A stretch of DNA of 64,000 bases from Sphingomonas rubra (GCF_900115745.1 NZ_FOXP01000006.1:62001-126000); one strand, 5' to 3'; positions 1-9,991 are shown, numbered from the stretch's first letter. The notes: generated by a model not told the origin, from the sequence alone. Numbers and translations: made by a program.

Positions 1-119
1 CCGACCGGCCAGGAGGGGGGGACGGGCAGGTCGGTGCGGGTGTATTTGGGGGCCATGGAGCAGGCGGTGGTGGTCGCCAGCAGCGTCAGCGTAAGGGCTG
101 TCCTCAGGCGCTTGGTCAT
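1..119 (-). CDS. RND efflux outer-membrane lipoprotein (OprM/NodT family), 5' part only
   Basis: Only the first 39 codons lie in the window. The start reads MTKRLRTALTLTLLATTTAC, a lipoprotein signal peptide with the lipid-accepting cysteine at residue 20. It is followed by SMAPKYTRTDLPVPPSWP, which matches the usual N-terminus of OprM/NodT-type outer-membrane channels. It lies last in the minus-strand order adaptor - pump - channel, so it should form the outer-membrane exit duct of the pump encoded at 218-3514. Its ATG lies in the end of a palindromic intergenic repeat (115-198). The family call rests on a short N-terminus plus context. Confidence 0.75.
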   Translation of the reverse strand, partial: MTKRLRTALTLTLLATTTACSMAPKYTRTDLPVPPSWPV

Positions 120-198
120 GCCGGGCTGGTGCCGGCATCCGGAGTCAGGGGCGTCGGCGTTCGTGGCCCTGGATGCCGGGACTAGCCCGGCATGACGG
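115..198. repeat. Composite palindromic repeat, family D, copy 1
   Basis: Two hairpins facing each other: CATGCCGGGCTGGTGCCGGC on the left and GATGCCGGGACTAGCCCGGC on the right, ending CATGACGG. It fills the gap between the RND pump gene and the outer-membrane channel gene. The left edge GTCATG contains the channel gene's start codon on the minus strand. Confidence 0.85.
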
Positions 199-217
199 GA
201 GGATGGGGTATCGATCA

Positions 218-3200
218 TCATGCCGGCTCCGGCCGGTGAGGGCCTTGCATCTGGGGTGGGCCGTAGGGCTCGTCGTGGTCGTCGCCCCCGTCGCCGTCAC
301 GCTTGTCGCCGTCCTTGCCCTGGAAGCCGGTCGGGCGGCCGCGAAGCTTCGCCATGCCGTCGCGGACGCCGCGGCGGACGAGGACGAAGAAGAGCGGGAT
401 GTAGAAGATCGCCAGGAAGGTCGCCGACAACATGCCGCCGATCACCGCGGTGCCGATGGCGATGCGGCTGTTGGCGCCCGCGCCCGTCGAGATGGCGAGG
501 GGGAGCACGCCGAAGATGAAGGCGAACGACGTCATCAGGATCGGGCGGAGACGGATCTTGGCGGCCTCCAGCGCGGCGTCGAGCACGCGCTTGCCGCCAC
601 GTTCGGCCTGTTCGGCGAACTCGATCATCAGGATCGCGTTCTTCGCCGCCAGGCCCATCGTCGTCAGCAGGCCGATCTGGAGATAGACGTCGTTGGTCAG
701 GCCGCGCAGCGTGACGAAGGCGATGGCGCCGATCAGCCCCAGGGGGATGATGAGGAGCACGGCGAACGGGATCGACCAGCTCTCGTACAAGGCGGCCAGG
801 CACAGGAACACGACCAGAATCGACAGGCCGTAGAGGATCGGCGCCTGGCCCGAGGACACGTCCTCCTGGAAGGACAGACCGGCGAGCGCGACGGAGGTGC
901 CGGGGATCTGGCCCGCCAGCCGCCGCATCGTCTCCAGCGCCTGACCCGAGCTCTGGCCGGGGGCGGCCTGGCCCTGGAATTCGAAGGACGGGATGCCGTT
1001 GAAGCGCGACAGCGACACCGGCGCCTGCTGCCAGCTGGTCCGCGCGAAGGAGGAGAAGGGCGCCATCTGCCCGGTCGATCCGCGCACGAACCACTGGTTG
1101 ATGTCGTCCGGCTTCGACCGGTAGGGCGCGTCGCCCTGGACGAAGACGCGCTTGACGCGACCGCGGTCGAGGAAGTCGTTGACGTACTGGCCGCCCCAGG
1201 CGACCGACAGCGTCGAGTTGACCGTCGCCTGGTTGAGGCCGAGCGTCGCCAGCTTCTGCGCGTCGGTATCGACCTTCAGCGTCGGCACGTCGGGCAGTTC
1301 GGTCAGGCGGACGCCGACGAGGCCGGGCTCGGCAGCGGCGGCGGCGAGCAGCTTGTCGCGCGCGGCGGCGAATTGCTGCTGGCTCATGCCGCTGGTGTTC
1401 TGGAGTTCGATCGTGAAGCCGTTCGACTGGCCGAGGCCGCGGACGGCGGGCGGCACCAGCGCGTAGACCTGCGCGTCGCGGAGGTTGGAGAAGGCGGCGG
1501 AGGCGCGGCCGGTGATCGCCTCGGCACTGTTCTCCTTGCCCTCGCGCAGGGACCAGTCCTTCAGCGCGGCGAAGCCGATGCCGGTGTTCTGCCCGCCCGG
1601 CGAGCCGCCGCCGCCGACCCCGCTGACGGTGAACATCGTTGCGACGTTGCTCTTCTCGTTGCCGACGAAATATTTCTCCACCTCCTTCTGGACCTCGAAG
1701 GTGCGGTTCTGGGTGGAGCCGGGGGGCAGCTGGAACTGGACAATGGCGATGCCCTGGTCCTCGGTCGGCAGGAAGCCGGTGGGCAGGCGCAGGAACAGGA
1801 AGGCGAGCAACACGATGGCGCCGACATAGATGCCGAGCCACAGCCATTTGGCGGCGACGATCTTCTTTACCGCGCCGACGTAGCGGTCGCTGGTGCGGTC
1901 GAACCAGTTGTTGAAGCCGTCGCGGACGCGGGCGAAGAAATGCGCCACCCTGGGGAATTTGCGGCCGAGCCAGCCATCCTCGATCTCGTCGCCGTTCTCG
2001 TCCTTCTTCTTCTGTTTCAGGAGCGTGGCGGTGAGCGCGGGGGAGAGGACGAGGGCGACCACGACCGACAGCACCATCGCCGAGACGATGGTGAGCGAGA
2101 ACTGGCGGTAGATGACGCCCGTCGATCCGCCGAAGAACGCCATCGGCAGGAACACCGCCGACAGGACGAGCGCGATGGCGATCAGCGCCACGGTGATCTC
2201 GTCCATCGACCGGATCGTCGCCTCGCGCGGGGTGAGGTCGGGGTCCTCCTCCATCAGGCGCTCGACATTCTCGACCACGACGATGGCGTCGTCGACGAGC
2301 AGGCCGATGGCGAGGACGAGGCCGAACAGCGTCAGCGTGTTGATCGAGAAGCCGGCGAGGTAGAGCACGCCGAACGTGCCGAGCAGCACCACCGGCACCG
2401 CGATCGTCGGGATCAGCGTCGCGCGCCAGCTCTGCAGGAAGACGAACATGACGAGGACGACGAGGATCATCGCCTCGACCAGGGTGTGGACCACCTCCTC
2501 GATCGACAGCTTGATGAACTCGGTCGAGTCGTTGACGAAGCTGTATTCGTAGCCGGGGGGGAAGTTCTTGGCCGCCTCGGCGACCTGCGCCTTGACCAGC
2601 TCGGCGGTCTCCAGCGCGTCGGCGCCGGGGGCGAGCAGGACGGCGATGCCGGCGCCGGGATGCTGGTTGATGCGGCTGCGCGCGGCGTAGTTCTCGGCGC
2701 CCAGCTCGACCCAGCCGACGTCCGACACGCGCACGGTGGCGCCGTCGGTGGTGGTCTTGAGGACGATGTTGCGGAACTGCTCGGGCGTCTGGAGGCGCGA
2801 CTGGGCGGTGACGACGGCGTTGAGATACTGGGTGTCGGGCGACGGCTGGCCGCCGATCTCGCCGGCGGCGACCTCGGTGTTCTGGTTCTGGACGGCGGTG
2901 ATGACGTCGGACGGCATCAGCTGCACGGCGTTGAGCTTGTTCGGGTCGAGCCAGATCCGCATCGCGTATTGCGAGCCGAACACGTTGGTGTCGCCGACGC
3001 CGGCGGTGCGGCCGAGCGGGTCCTGGAGCGTCGAGGTCAGGTAATCGGAGACGTCGCGGTTGGTGGACCGGTCGGTGGTGTCGTAGACGGCGGCGATCAG
3101 CAGGAAGTCGGGGTTAGACTTGCGGACGATCAGCCCCTGCTGCTGCACCTGCTGCGGCAGGCGGGCGAGCGCCTGCTGGACCTGGTTCTGGACCTGGACC

Positions 3201-3514
3201 TGGGCGATGTCGGGATCGATCCCCTTGTCGAAGGTGCAGGTGATCGTCACCTGGCCGCGGCTGGACGAGGTGGACTGGAAATAGAGCAGGCCGTCGATGC
3301 CGGTCAGCGTCTGTTCGACCACTTGGGTGACGGCGTTCTGGAGCGTCTGCGCATTGGCGCCCGGATAGGTGGCGCGGATCGTGACCTGCGGGGGAGCCAC
3401 GTCCGGATATTGCGCGATCGGCAGGGCGAGGATCGCGCCGATGCCGCCCAGCATGATGAGGATCGCGATCACCCAGGCGAAGATCGGGCGATCGATGAAG
3501 ATGCGGGAGATCAT
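218..3514 (-). CDS. RND efflux transporter permease, HAE1 (AcrB/MexB) family
   Basis: A 1098-residue inner-membrane proton-driven drug exporter. The N-terminus MISRIFIDRPIFAWVIAILIM is the family-typical first membrane helix. The proton-relay helix with the paired aspartates is visible around residue 405 (GLLVDDAIVVVENVERLM). Length slightly exceeds AcrB (about 1050) because of a hydrophilic Asp/Gly-rich C-terminal tail of some 40 residues. It lies 7 bp downstream of the adaptor gene and upstream of the outer-membrane channel, forming a complete tripartite system. Substrate is not predictable; hydrophobic and amphiphilic efflux is the family norm. No local regulator gene is visible on either side. 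Confidence 0.96.
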   Translation of the reverse strand: MISRIFIDRPIFAWVIAILIMLGGIGAILALPIAQYPDVAPPQVTIRATYPGANAQTLQNAVTQVVEQTLTGIDGLLYFQSTSSSRGQVTITCTFDKGIDPDIAQVQVQNQVQQALARLPQQVQQQGLIVRKSNPDFLLIAAVYDTTDRSTNRDVSDYLTSTLQDPLGRTAGVGDTNVFGSQYAMRIWLDPNKLNAVQLMPSDVITAVQNQNTEVAAGEIGGQPSPDTQYLNAVVTAQSRLQTPEQFRNIVLKTTTDGATVRVSDVGWVELGAENYAARSRINQHPGAGIAVLLAPGADALETAELVKAQVAEAAKNFPPGYEYSFVNDSTEFIKLSIEEVVHTLVEAMILVVLVMFVFLQSWRATLIPTIAVPVVLLGTFGVLYLAGFSINTLTLFGLVLAIGLLVDDAIVVVENVERLMEEDPDLTPREATIRSMDEITVALIAIALVLSAVFLPMAFFGGSTGVIYRQFSLTIVSAMVLSVVVALVLSPALTATLLKQKKKDENGDEIEDGWLGRKFPRVAHFFARVRDGFNNWFDRTSDRYVGAVKKIVAAKWLWLGIYVGAIVLLAFLFLRLPTGFLPTEDQGIAIVQFQLPPGSTQNRTFEVQKEVEKYFVGNEKSNVATMFTVSGVGGGGSPGGQNTGIGFAALKDWSLREGKENSAEAITGRASAAFSNLRDAQVYALVPPAVRGLGQSNGFTIELQNTSGMSQQQFAAARDKLLAAAAAEPGLVGVRLTELPDVPTLKVDTDAQKLATLGLNQATVNSTLSVAWGGQYVNDFLDRGRVKRVFVQGDAPYRSKPDDINQWFVRGSTGQMAPFSSFARTSWQQAPVSLSRFNGIPSFEFQGQAAPGQSSGQALETMRRLAGQIPGTSVALAGLSFQEDVSSGQAPILYGLSILVVFLCLAALYESWSIPFAVLLIIPLGLIGAIAFVTLRGLTNDVYLQIGLLTTMGLAAKNAILMIEFAEQAERGGKRVLDAALEAAKIRLRPILMTSFAFIFGVLPLAISTGAGANSRIAIGTAVIGGMLSATFLAIFYIPLFFVLVRRGVRDGMAKLRGRPTGFQGKDGDKRDGDGGDDHDEPYGPPQMQGPHRPEPA

Positions 3515-3521
3515 GGAGGGC

Positions 3522-4742
3522 TCAGCCGCCCTTCTGCTTGGACTGGGCGTCGCCGCCCTGGCCCTCTGGCGGTGCCTGGACGCGCTGCGGCGTGCCGGCG
3601 GGAACGGGCTTGATGCCCTGGCCGGGCCGGAGCTTGCTCAGGCCCTGGACGATCACGCGGTCGCCTTTTTTCAGCCCTTGCGTCACCACCCAATATTGCC
3701 CTTGCGTGCGATCGGCGGTGACTTTCCTCTGCACCGCCTTGTTGCCGGGGCCGACCAGGATCACGGTGGCGTTGCCCTGCGGATCGCGGCTGACGCCCTG
3801 TTGCGGCACCAGGAACGCATTGTCGTTGATCGCCTGGGCGAAGCTCGCCCGCACGAACATGCCGGGCAGTAGCAGGCCCTGCGGATTGGGGAAGCGGGCG
3901 CGCAAGGTGGTGGTGCCGGTGGTCGGATCGACCAGCGCTTCCGAGAATTCCAGCGTGCCGGTCTGGCCATAGTCGCTGCCGTCGGGCAGTTTCAGGCGGA
4001 CCTGCGCGGTGGTCGCCGACACGCCCTGTTGCTGGAGCGAGCGGCGCAGCGAGAGCAGCGCGTCGGCCGACTGCTGGATGTCGACGAACATCGGATCGAG
4101 CCGCTGGATCTGCGCCAGCGGATCGGCCTGCGTCGCGGAAACCAGCGCGCCGACGGTGAACAGCGAGCGGCCGATACGCCCGGTGATGGGCGCGGGCACG
4201 GTGGTGAATTTCAGGTTGATCCGCGCCGTCTCCAGCGCGGCGCGCGTCTGCCCCACCGAGGCGGTCGCCTGGCGCGCCTGGGCGACGGCGTTGGTGTAAT
4301 CCTGCTTGGAGATCGCCTCGATCTCGGCGAGCGGGCGGTAGCGATCGGCCAGGATGCGCGTCGCCTCCTGATTGGCGCGCGCGCTGGCCAGGTTCGCCTG
4401 CGCCTCGTTGGCGGCGGCGCGGTAGAGGCGGGGGTCGATCTCGTACAAGGGCTGGCCGCGGCGGACCAGCGCGCCCTCCGTGAAGAAGCGGCGGCGGATC
4501 AGGCCGGTGACCTGCGGGCGCACGTCCGACCGCTCGAACGCGGTGGTGCGACCGGCGAGCTCGGTGACCAGCGCGGCGGAGGTCGGCTGGACGACGACGA
4601 AGCCGACCTGCGGCGTGCCCTGACCGGGTTGACCGGCCTTGCCCTGTCCCTTCTGCGCGGCCTCGTCCTTGCCGCCGCACGCGGCGAGCGCCAGGACGAG
4701 GGCGAGACACGCGGCGGCGGGCCGCACGTGATGGAGTCGCAA
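3522..4742 (-). CDS. RND efflux periplasmic adaptor (membrane fusion protein, HlyD/AcrA type)
   Basis: A 406-residue lipoprotein adaptor linking the RND pump to its outer-membrane channel. The signal peptide ends in ALAAC, so the mature protein is probably lipid-anchored. The lipoyl/hairpin part follows (TGLIRRRFFTEGALVRRGQPLYEIDP, then an Ala-rich coiled coil with SKQDYTNA), then the second lipoyl half (PAPITGRIGRSLFTVGALV) and the membrane-proximal domain. No ATG is available at the expected N-terminus. The TTG at 4742 gives MRLHHVRPAAACLALVLALAAC and has GGAACGG just upstream; the GTG at 4727 is the alternative. First gene of the efflux operon. Confidence 0.92.
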   Translation of the reverse strand: MRLHHVRPAAACLALVLALAACGGKDEAAQKGQGKAGQPGQGTPQVGFVVVQPTSAALVTELAGRTTAFERSDVRPQVTGLIRRRFFTEGALVRRGQPLYEIDPRLYRAAANEAQANLASARANQEATRILADRYRPLAEIEAISKQDYTNAVAQARQATASVGQTRAALETARINLKFTTVPAPITGRIGRSLFTVGALVSATQADPLAQIQRLDPMFVDIQQSADALLSLRRSLQQQGVSATTAQVRLKLPDGSDYGQTGTLEFSEALVDPTTGTTTLRARFPNPQGLLLPGMFVRASFAQAINDNAFLVPQQGVSRDPQGNATVILVGPGNKAVQRKVTADRTQGQYWVVTQGLKKGDRVIVQGLSKLRPGQGIKPVPAGTPQRVQAPPEGQGGDAQSKQKGG

Positions 4743-4807
4743 GATAGGCCGTTCCGTTTTCTGGGCGGACACGCCGCGGCGCGCGCCGATTGGTTGCCGA
4801 GGCTGCC

Positions 4808-4838
4808 ATATTGTGCGCGGGCGGGCGGCACGGATCAA
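4808..4838 (-). promoter_or_regulatory. Candidate sigma70-type promoter of the RND operon
   Basis: On the minus strand TTGATC (4838-4833) and CAATAT (4813-4808) are separated by 19 bp, upstream of the adaptor start at 4742. The spacing is slightly long, so this is a candidate only. Confidence 0.3.
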
Positions 4839-4860
4839 GCGCCGATGAGTTGAAAAGCCC

Positions 4861-5544
4861 ATGGATGTTGTCGCAGATTGTACCGACGCCGACAAACGCC
4901 TCGCCGCCGAGGCGGCCGCGCGCGAGGTGCGGGCGGGGATGCTGGTGGGGCTCGGCACCGGCTCCACCGCGGCGCACGCGATCCGGGCGATCGGGGCCGC
5001 GGGCCTGGCCATCGAGGCGGTGGCGACGTCGGAGGCGAGCGCGGCGCTGGCCCGGTCGGTGGGGATCAGGGTGCGCGACTTCGCCGGCGTCGCGCGCGTC
5101 GACCTGACGATCGACGGTGCCGACGAGATCGACGACCGGTTCCGCGCGATCAAGGGCGCGGGCGGGGCGATGCTGCGCGAGAAGGTGGTGGCCGCGGCGA
5201 GCGACCGGATGGTGGTGATCGCCGACGCGTCCAAGCGGGTGGCGACGATCGGCGCGGCGAAGCTGCCGGTGGAGGTGCTGCCGTTCGCGCTGTGCTACGT
5301 CGCCGATGCGCTGGCCGCGATGTTCGGGGTCGTGGAGGCGCGGGCCGGATACCTGACCGACAACGGCAATCCGGTGCTCGACTGCCGGGGCGCGCGGGTG
5401 GACAACTGGCGCGACCTCGCCCGCCGGCTGGACGCGGTGCCCGGCGTGATCGGGCACGGGCTGTTCCTGTTGGAGGTCGACGCCGCCTATATCGCCGATC
5501 ACGGCACCGTTACGCGACTGGAACGAGAGCGCAGGGCGGGTTAG
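4861..5544 (+). CDS. rpiA: Ribose-5-phosphate isomerase A
   Basis: A 227-residue cytosolic enzyme interconverting ribose-5-phosphate and ribulose-5-phosphate in the non-oxidative pentose phosphate pathway. Family motifs are clear: phosphate-binding GLGTGSTAAHAI near residue 30, the catalytic segment DLTIDGADEID near 80, KGAGGAMLREK near 98 and DNGNPVLDC near 165. Length is standard for RpiA. It opens a plus-strand run with tkt, tal and gnd and is divergent from the efflux operon. The ATG at 4861 is the first possible start and has only a weak Shine-Dalgarno sequence. Confidence 0.97.
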   Translation: MDVVADCTDADKRLAAEAAAREVRAGMLVGLGTGSTAAHAIRAIGAAGLAIEAVATSEASAALARSVGIRVRDFAGVARVDLTIDGADEIDDRFRAIKGAGGAMLREKVVAAASDRMVVIADASKRVATIGAAKLPVEVLPFALCYVADALAAMFGVVEARAGYLTDNGNPVLDCRGARVDNWRDLARRLDAVPGVIGHGLFLLEVDAAYIADHGTVTRLERERRAG

Positions 5545-5610
5545 GGGCGCAACCGGCGCGGCGGCGATGCGTTGCGCCTTCGAACCCGAGTTCCAAGCTG
5601 AGGATTTCCC

Positions 5611-7716
5611 ATGTCCAGTTCCGAGGCCCCCGCGGCCGTCAAGCCCGTGCCCGGCCTGCACGAGGACGGGTCGCCCGAGCGGCTGGCGATCGACACGATC
5701 CGCACCCTGTCGATGGACGCGGTGCAGAAGGCGAACAGCGGCCATCCCGGCACGCCGATGGCGCTGGCGCCGGTTGGCTGGACAATCTGGTCGCAGTTCC
5801 TCCGCTACGATCCCGCGCATGCCGACTGGCCCAATCGCGACCGGTTCGTGCTGTCGGTCGGTCACGCGTCCATGCTGCTGTACAGCCTGATCCACCTGGC
5901 GGGGATCGAGGAGATCGGCGCGGACGGCGAGAAATCGGGCAAGGAGGCGGTCAGCCTCGCCGATATAGAGCAGTTCCGGCAGCTGTCGTCGAAGACGCCG
6001 GGGCATCCGGAGTACCGCCACACCACCGGCGTCGAGACGACGACGGGGCCGCTGGGCGCGGGTTGCGGCAATTCGGTCGGCATGGCGATCGCCGAGCGCT
6101 GGCTGGCGGCGCGGTACAACAAGCCCGGTTTCCCGGTGTACGACCATGACGTGTACGTCCTGTGCGGCGACGGCGACATGATGGAAGGCGTCTCCGCCGA
6201 GGCGGCGAGCCTGGCCGGGCATTTGAAGCTGTCGAACCTGTGCTGGATCTACGACAGCAACCACATCTCGATCGAGGGCGGCACCGACCTGGCGTTCGAC
6301 GAGGACGTCGGCCTGCGCTTCAAGGCCTATGGCTGGAACGTCCTGCACATCGACGACGCCAACGACACGGGCGCGATCGCGGCGGCGTTGCGGACGTTCC
6401 GCGAGACGAACGACAAGCCGACCTTTATCGTCGTCCACTCGGTGATCGGCTGGGGCAGCCCCAAGGCGGGCAGCGAGAAGGCGCACGGCGAGCCGCTGGG
6501 CGAGGACAATGTCCGCGCGACCAAGAAGGCGTATGGCTGGCCGGAGGACAAGTCGTTCTACGTGCCGGACGGGGTGGCGGAGGCGTTCAAGGCGTCGATC
6601 GTCGAGCGTGGACGGCCGTTGCGCGACGAGTGGGTCGCGATGATGGACCGGTATCGCGCCGAGCATCCCGAGCTCGCCGCCGAGCTGGACCTGCTGCTCA
6701 AGGACGAGCTGCCGGCGGACTGGGACGCCGACATTCCCGAGTTTCCGGCCGACGAGAAGGGGCTGGCCAGCCGCGATTCGTCGGGCAAGGTGCTCAACGC
6801 GCTGGTCAAGCGCGTGCCCTGGGTGGTCGGCGGCTCGGCCGACCTGGCGCCGTCGACCAAGACGGACATCAAGGGCGCCGATTCGTTCGAGGCGAGCAAT
6901 TACGCGGGCCGCAACTTCCACTTCGGCGTGCGTGAGCACGGCATGGGGGCGGTGGTGAACGGCATGGCGCTGTCGCACCTGCGGTCCTACGGCTCCACCT
7001 TTCTCGTCTTTCTCGATTACATGCGGGCGCCGGTGCGCCTGTCGGCGATCATGGAACTGGGCGCGGTGTGGGTGTTCACGCACGATTCGATCGGCGTCGG
7101 CGAGGACGGGCCGACGCATCAGCCGATCGAGCATCTGGCGACGATGCGCGCGATCCCCGGCCTCGACACGATCCGGCCGGGCGACGCCAACGAGGTGGCC
7201 TGGGCATGGCGCGCGGCGCTGGAGAAGGCCGACCGGCCGACCGCGCTGGTGCTGTCGCGCCAGGCGCTGCCGACGCTCGACCGGAGCAAATACGCGAGCG
7301 CGGAAGGCGTGATGAAGGGCGGTTACGTGCTGGCCGACTGCGACGGCGAGCCGGAGGTGATCCTGATGGCGACGGGCAGCGAGCTGGCGCTGGTCGCCGC
7401 CGCGCACGAGACGCTGAAGGGCCAGGGCGTGCGCAGCCGCGTGGTGTCGATGCCGAGCTGGTTCCGCTTCGAATTGCAGGACCAGGAATATCAGGACGCG
7501 GTGCTGCCGCCGGGCGTGCACGCGCGCGTCGCGGTGGAGATGGCCGGGTCGATGGGTTGGGACCGTTACGTCGGGCGCGCGAGCACCGGCGGGCGGACGA
7601 TCACCATGTCGACCTTCGGCGCGTCGGCGCCGCTCGCGAAGCTGCAGGACAAATACGGGTTCACGTCGGATAATGTGGCGAAGGTCGCGCGCGAGGCGAT
7701 GGAAGCTGCGTCGTAA
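5611..7716 (+). CDS. tkt: Transketolase
   Basis: A 701-residue thiamine-diphosphate enzyme moving two-carbon units between sugar phosphates. Visible are the N-terminal substrate segment SGHPGTPMALAP (near residue 47), the ThDP motif GDGDMMEG that continues to the NHISIEG stretch, and the C-terminal pyrimidine domain with VREHGMGAVVNG. Length is family-typical. The N-terminus has about 20 extra residues before ERLAIDTIRTLSMDAVQKA. It follows rpiA after 66 bp and precedes tal, separated by a family D palindromic repeat. No gap/pgk/fba genes follow it here; transaldolase and gnd do instead. Confidence 0.97.
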   Translation: MSSSEAPAAVKPVPGLHEDGSPERLAIDTIRTLSMDAVQKANSGHPGTPMALAPVGWTIWSQFLRYDPAHADWPNRDRFVLSVGHASMLLYSLIHLAGIEEIGADGEKSGKEAVSLADIEQFRQLSSKTPGHPEYRHTTGVETTTGPLGAGCGNSVGMAIAERWLAARYNKPGFPVYDHDVYVLCGDGDMMEGVSAEAASLAGHLKLSNLCWIYDSNHISIEGGTDLAFDEDVGLRFKAYGWNVLHIDDANDTGAIAAALRTFRETNDKPTFIVVHSVIGWGSPKAGSEKAHGEPLGEDNVRATKKAYGWPEDKSFYVPDGVAEAFKASIVERGRPLRDEWVAMMDRYRAEHPELAAELDLLLKDELPADWDADIPEFPADEKGLASRDSSGKVLNALVKRVPWVVGGSADLAPSTKTDIKGADSFEASNYAGRNFHFGVREHGMGAVVNGMALSHLRSYGSTFLVFLDYMRAPVRLSAIMELGAVWVFTHDSIGVGEDGPTHQPIEHLATMRAIPGLDTIRPGDANEVAWAWRAALEKADRPTALVLSRQALPTLDRSKYASAEGVMKGGYVLADCDGEPEVILMATGSELALVAAAHETLKGQGVRSRVVSMPSWFRFELQDQEYQDAVLPPGVHARVAVEMAGSMGWDRYVGRASTGGRTITMSTFGASAPLAKLQDKYGFTSDNVAKVAREAMEAAS

Positions 7717-7719
7717 AGC

Positions 7720-7803
7720 CGTCACGCCGGGCTTGTCCCGGCGTCCAGGGTCAAGCAGCGTTGCGTTAACGACCCTGGATGCCGGGACAAGCCCGGCATG
7801 ACG
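7720..7803. repeat. Composite palindromic repeat, family D, copy 2
   Basis: Near-perfect inverted arrangement from CGTCACGCCGGGCTTGTCC to GGGACAAGCCCGGCATGACG in the tkt-tal gap. Each half is itself a hairpin, so it could attenuate transcription. Confidence 0.9.
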
Positions 7804-7837
7804 AATGTGGAAATGCTGAGATTGAGGATTAGGCCAG

Positions 7838-8959
7838 ATGGGTAAGCTCAACGATCTATCCGCCGCGGGCACCGCGGTGTGGCTCGACTTCGTCGACCGC
7901 AAGTTCCTGGAAGAAGGCGGGCTGAAGAAGCTGGTCGCCGAGGACGGGCTGACCGGCGTCACCTCCAACCCGTCGATCTTCGAGAAGGCGATGGGCCACG
8001 GCGAGGCGTATGACGAGACGCTGGCGTCGTTCGACAAGGAACATCCGGACGCGGCGACGATCGACCGGTACGAGCATCTGGCGATCCAGGACATCAAGGC
8101 GGCGGCCGAGACGCTGAAGCCGGTGTACGACCGGCTGGACGCGGCCGACGGTTACGTCAGCCTGGAGGTCTCGCCCTACATCGCCGACGACACCGACGCG
8201 ACGATCGCCGAGGCGAAGAAGCTGTGGGACGCGGTCGACCGCGAGAACGTGATGATCAAGATCCCCGGCAGCGCGGCCGGGGCGCCCGCCATCGCGGCGA
8301 CGATCGCGGCGGGCATCAACGTTAACGTCACGCTGCTCTTCTCGCTGGAGGCGTACCAGAGGGTCGCCGAGGCGTACGCGATGGGGCTGGAGGAGCGGGT
8401 CCGCCAGGGCCAGCCGATCGACCGGATGGCATCGGTCGCGAGCTTCTTCGTCAGCCGGATCGACACCACGATCGACAAGCAGATCGACGAGCGCGTGGAG
8501 AAGGGCGACGCGGAGGCGGACGCGCTGAAGGCATTGCGCGGCAAGGTGGCGATCGCCAATGCCAAGCTGGCCTATGCCTGGTATCAGGAGTTCGTCGCGT
8601 CGGAGCGCTGGCAGGCGCTCGCCGCCAAGGGCGCGCGGCCGCAGCGATTGTTGTGGGCGTCGACCGGGGTCAAGGACCCGGCCTATCCGGACACGCTCTA
8701 CGTCGACACGCTGATCGGCCCTGACACGGTCAACACCATGCCGCCCAAGACGATGGACGCGTTCCGCGAGCGCGGCACGGTGGCGGAGACGCTGACGCAG
8801 GACGTGGATCAGGCGCGGGCGGTGATGGCGGAGGTCGACCGGCTCGGGCTCGACCTGCCGGGCGTCACCGACACGCTGGTGCTGGAGGGCGTGGCGTCGT
8901 TCGCCAAGGCGTTCGACGACCTGATGGACGCGATCGCAAAGAAGCAGCCGGCGGCCTGA
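7838..8959 (+). CDS. tal: Transaldolase
   Basis: A 373-residue enzyme transferring dihydroxyacetone units between sedoheptulose-7-phosphate and glyceraldehyde-3-phosphate. [13 protein letters not shown] (near residue 45) and the Schiff-base lysine segment [12 protein letters not shown] (near 140) are present, followed by [20 protein letters not shown]. Size matches the roughly 370-residue bacterial Tal subfamily rather than the short 220-residue form. Located between tkt and gnd, giving a compact pentose phosphate cluster. ATG 7838 follows GAGGATTAGGCCAG, which holds a reasonable ribosome-binding site. Confidence 0.95.
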   Translation: MGKLNDLSAAGTAVWLDFVDRKFLEEGGLKKLVAEDGLTGVTSNPSIFEKAMGHGEAYDETLASFDKEHPDAATIDRYEHLAIQDIKAAAETLKPVYDRLDAADGYVSLEVSPYIADDTDATIAEAKKLWDAVDRENVMIKIPGSAAGAPAIAATIAAGINVNVTLLFSLEAYQRVAEAYAMGLEERVRQGQPIDRMASVASFFVSRIDTTIDKQIDERVEKGDAEADALKALRGKVAIANAKLAYAWYQEFVASERWQALAAKGARPQRLLWASTGVKDPAYPDTLYVDTLIGPDTVNTMPPKTMDAFRERGTVAETLTQDVDQARAVMAEVDRLGLDLPGVTDTLVLEGVASFAKAFDDLMDAIAKKQPAA

Positions 8960-8981
8960 CCTTCTCTCACGGGAATTGCAT

Positions 8982-9977
8982 ATGAAGCTGGGAATGATCG
9001 GCCTGGGCCGGATGGGCGGCAACATGGCGCGGCGGCTGATGGCCGGTGGGCACGAGGTGGTCGCCTATGACCGCGACGAGGAAGCGGTGAAGAAGCTCGC
9101 CGCCGAGGGCGCGGTCGCGGCCTCCTCGCTGGACGACATGCGCGGCAAGCTGGTGGCGGGCGGCGACGGGCGCTCGATCTGGTGGGTGATGCTGCCCGCG
9201 GGCGAGATCACCGAGACCACCGTCGAGACCATCGCGCGCGATGCCAAGGCGGGCGACGTGGTGATCGACGGCGGCAACAGTTTCTACAAGGACGACGTCC
9301 GCCGCGCCAAGGCGCTGGCCGAGAAGGGCATCGATTACGTCGACGTCGGCACCTCGGGCGGGGTGTGGGGTCGCGAGCGCGGATACTGCATGATGATCGG
9401 CGGGCGCGAGGAGACGCTGACCTATCTCGACCCGATCTTCGAGACGCTGGCGCCAGGCAGGGGCGATATTCCGCGCACGCCGTACGACCGGCCGGAGGGT
9501 GACGACTGGCGCGCCGAGAAGGGGTTCATCCATGCCGGGCCGCCGGGATCGGGCCATTTCGTCAAGATGGTCCATAACGGCATCGAGTACGGGCTGATGC
9601 AGGCCTATGCCGAGGGGTTCGACATCCTGAAGGGCAAGGCGAGCGACAAGCTGCCCGAGGAAGAGCGGTTCGACCTGAACCTGACCGACATCGCCGAGGT
9701 GTGGCGGCGCGGGTCGGTGATCTCGTCCTGGCTGCTCGACCTGACCGCGGCGGCGCTGGCGAAGGACGAGCACCTGGATCATTTCAGCGGCCACGTCGCC
9801 GATTCGGGCGAGGGGCAGTGGACGATCGACGCGGCGATGGAGGAGAAGGTGCCCGCCAACGTGCTGACCGCGTCGCTGTTCGCGCGCTATCGCAGCCGGG
9901 TGGAGCATACGTTCGGTGACAAGGTGCTGTCGGCGATGCGCTTCGGCTTCGGCGGGCATGTCGAGATCCCTCAGTGA
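8982..9977 (+). CDS. gnd: 6-phosphogluconate dehydrogenase (decarboxylating), short form
   Basis: A 331-residue oxidoreductase producing ribulose-5-phosphate, CO2 and NAD(P)H. The Rossmann start [20 protein letters not shown], the substrate motif [21 protein letters not shown] and the catalytic [15 protein letters not shown] are all visible. Length fits the short Gnd/YqeC class (about 300-330) rather than the 470-residue enterobacterial form. The short class is often NAD-preferring, which is family knowledge and not shown here. ATG 8982 was chosen over the in-frame TTG at 8976 because GGGAA lies just upstream. It starts 22 bp after tal. Confidence 0.93.
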   Translation: MKLGMIGLGRMGGNMARRLMAGGHEVVAYDRDEEAVKKLAAEGAVAASSLDDMRGKLVAGGDGRSIWWVMLPAGEITETTVETIARDAKAGDVVIDGGNSFYKDDVRRAKALAEKGIDYVDVGTSGGVWGRERGYCMMIGGREETLTYLDPIFETLAPGRGDIPRTPYDRPEGDDWRAEKGFIHAGPPGSGHFVKMVHNGIEYGLMQAYAEGFDILKGKASDKLPEEERFDLNLTDIAEVWRRGSVISSWLLDLTAAALAKDEHLDHFSGHVADSGEGQWTIDAAMEEKVPANVLTASLFARYRSRVEHTFGDKVLSAMRFGFGGHVEIPQ

Positions 9978-9991
9978 GCCTTGCCAGCCAG

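Noticed and set aside
173..3613. A 1146-codon plus-strand frame opposite the RND pump
   Set aside because: It mirrors the codon pattern of the transporter and its product is a charged low-complexity string; the transporter on the minus strand is unmistakable.
7720..7803. Palindromic repeats as a CRISPR array
   Set aside because: Copies are scattered over the window with no regular spacers and no cas genes.
3511..8097. A 1528-codon open frame on the minus strand across rpiA, tkt and the efflux adaptor
   Set aside because: Antisense shadow of high-GC coding DNA. Its translation is Arg/His-rich without family motifs, and the opposite strand holds clear enzymes.
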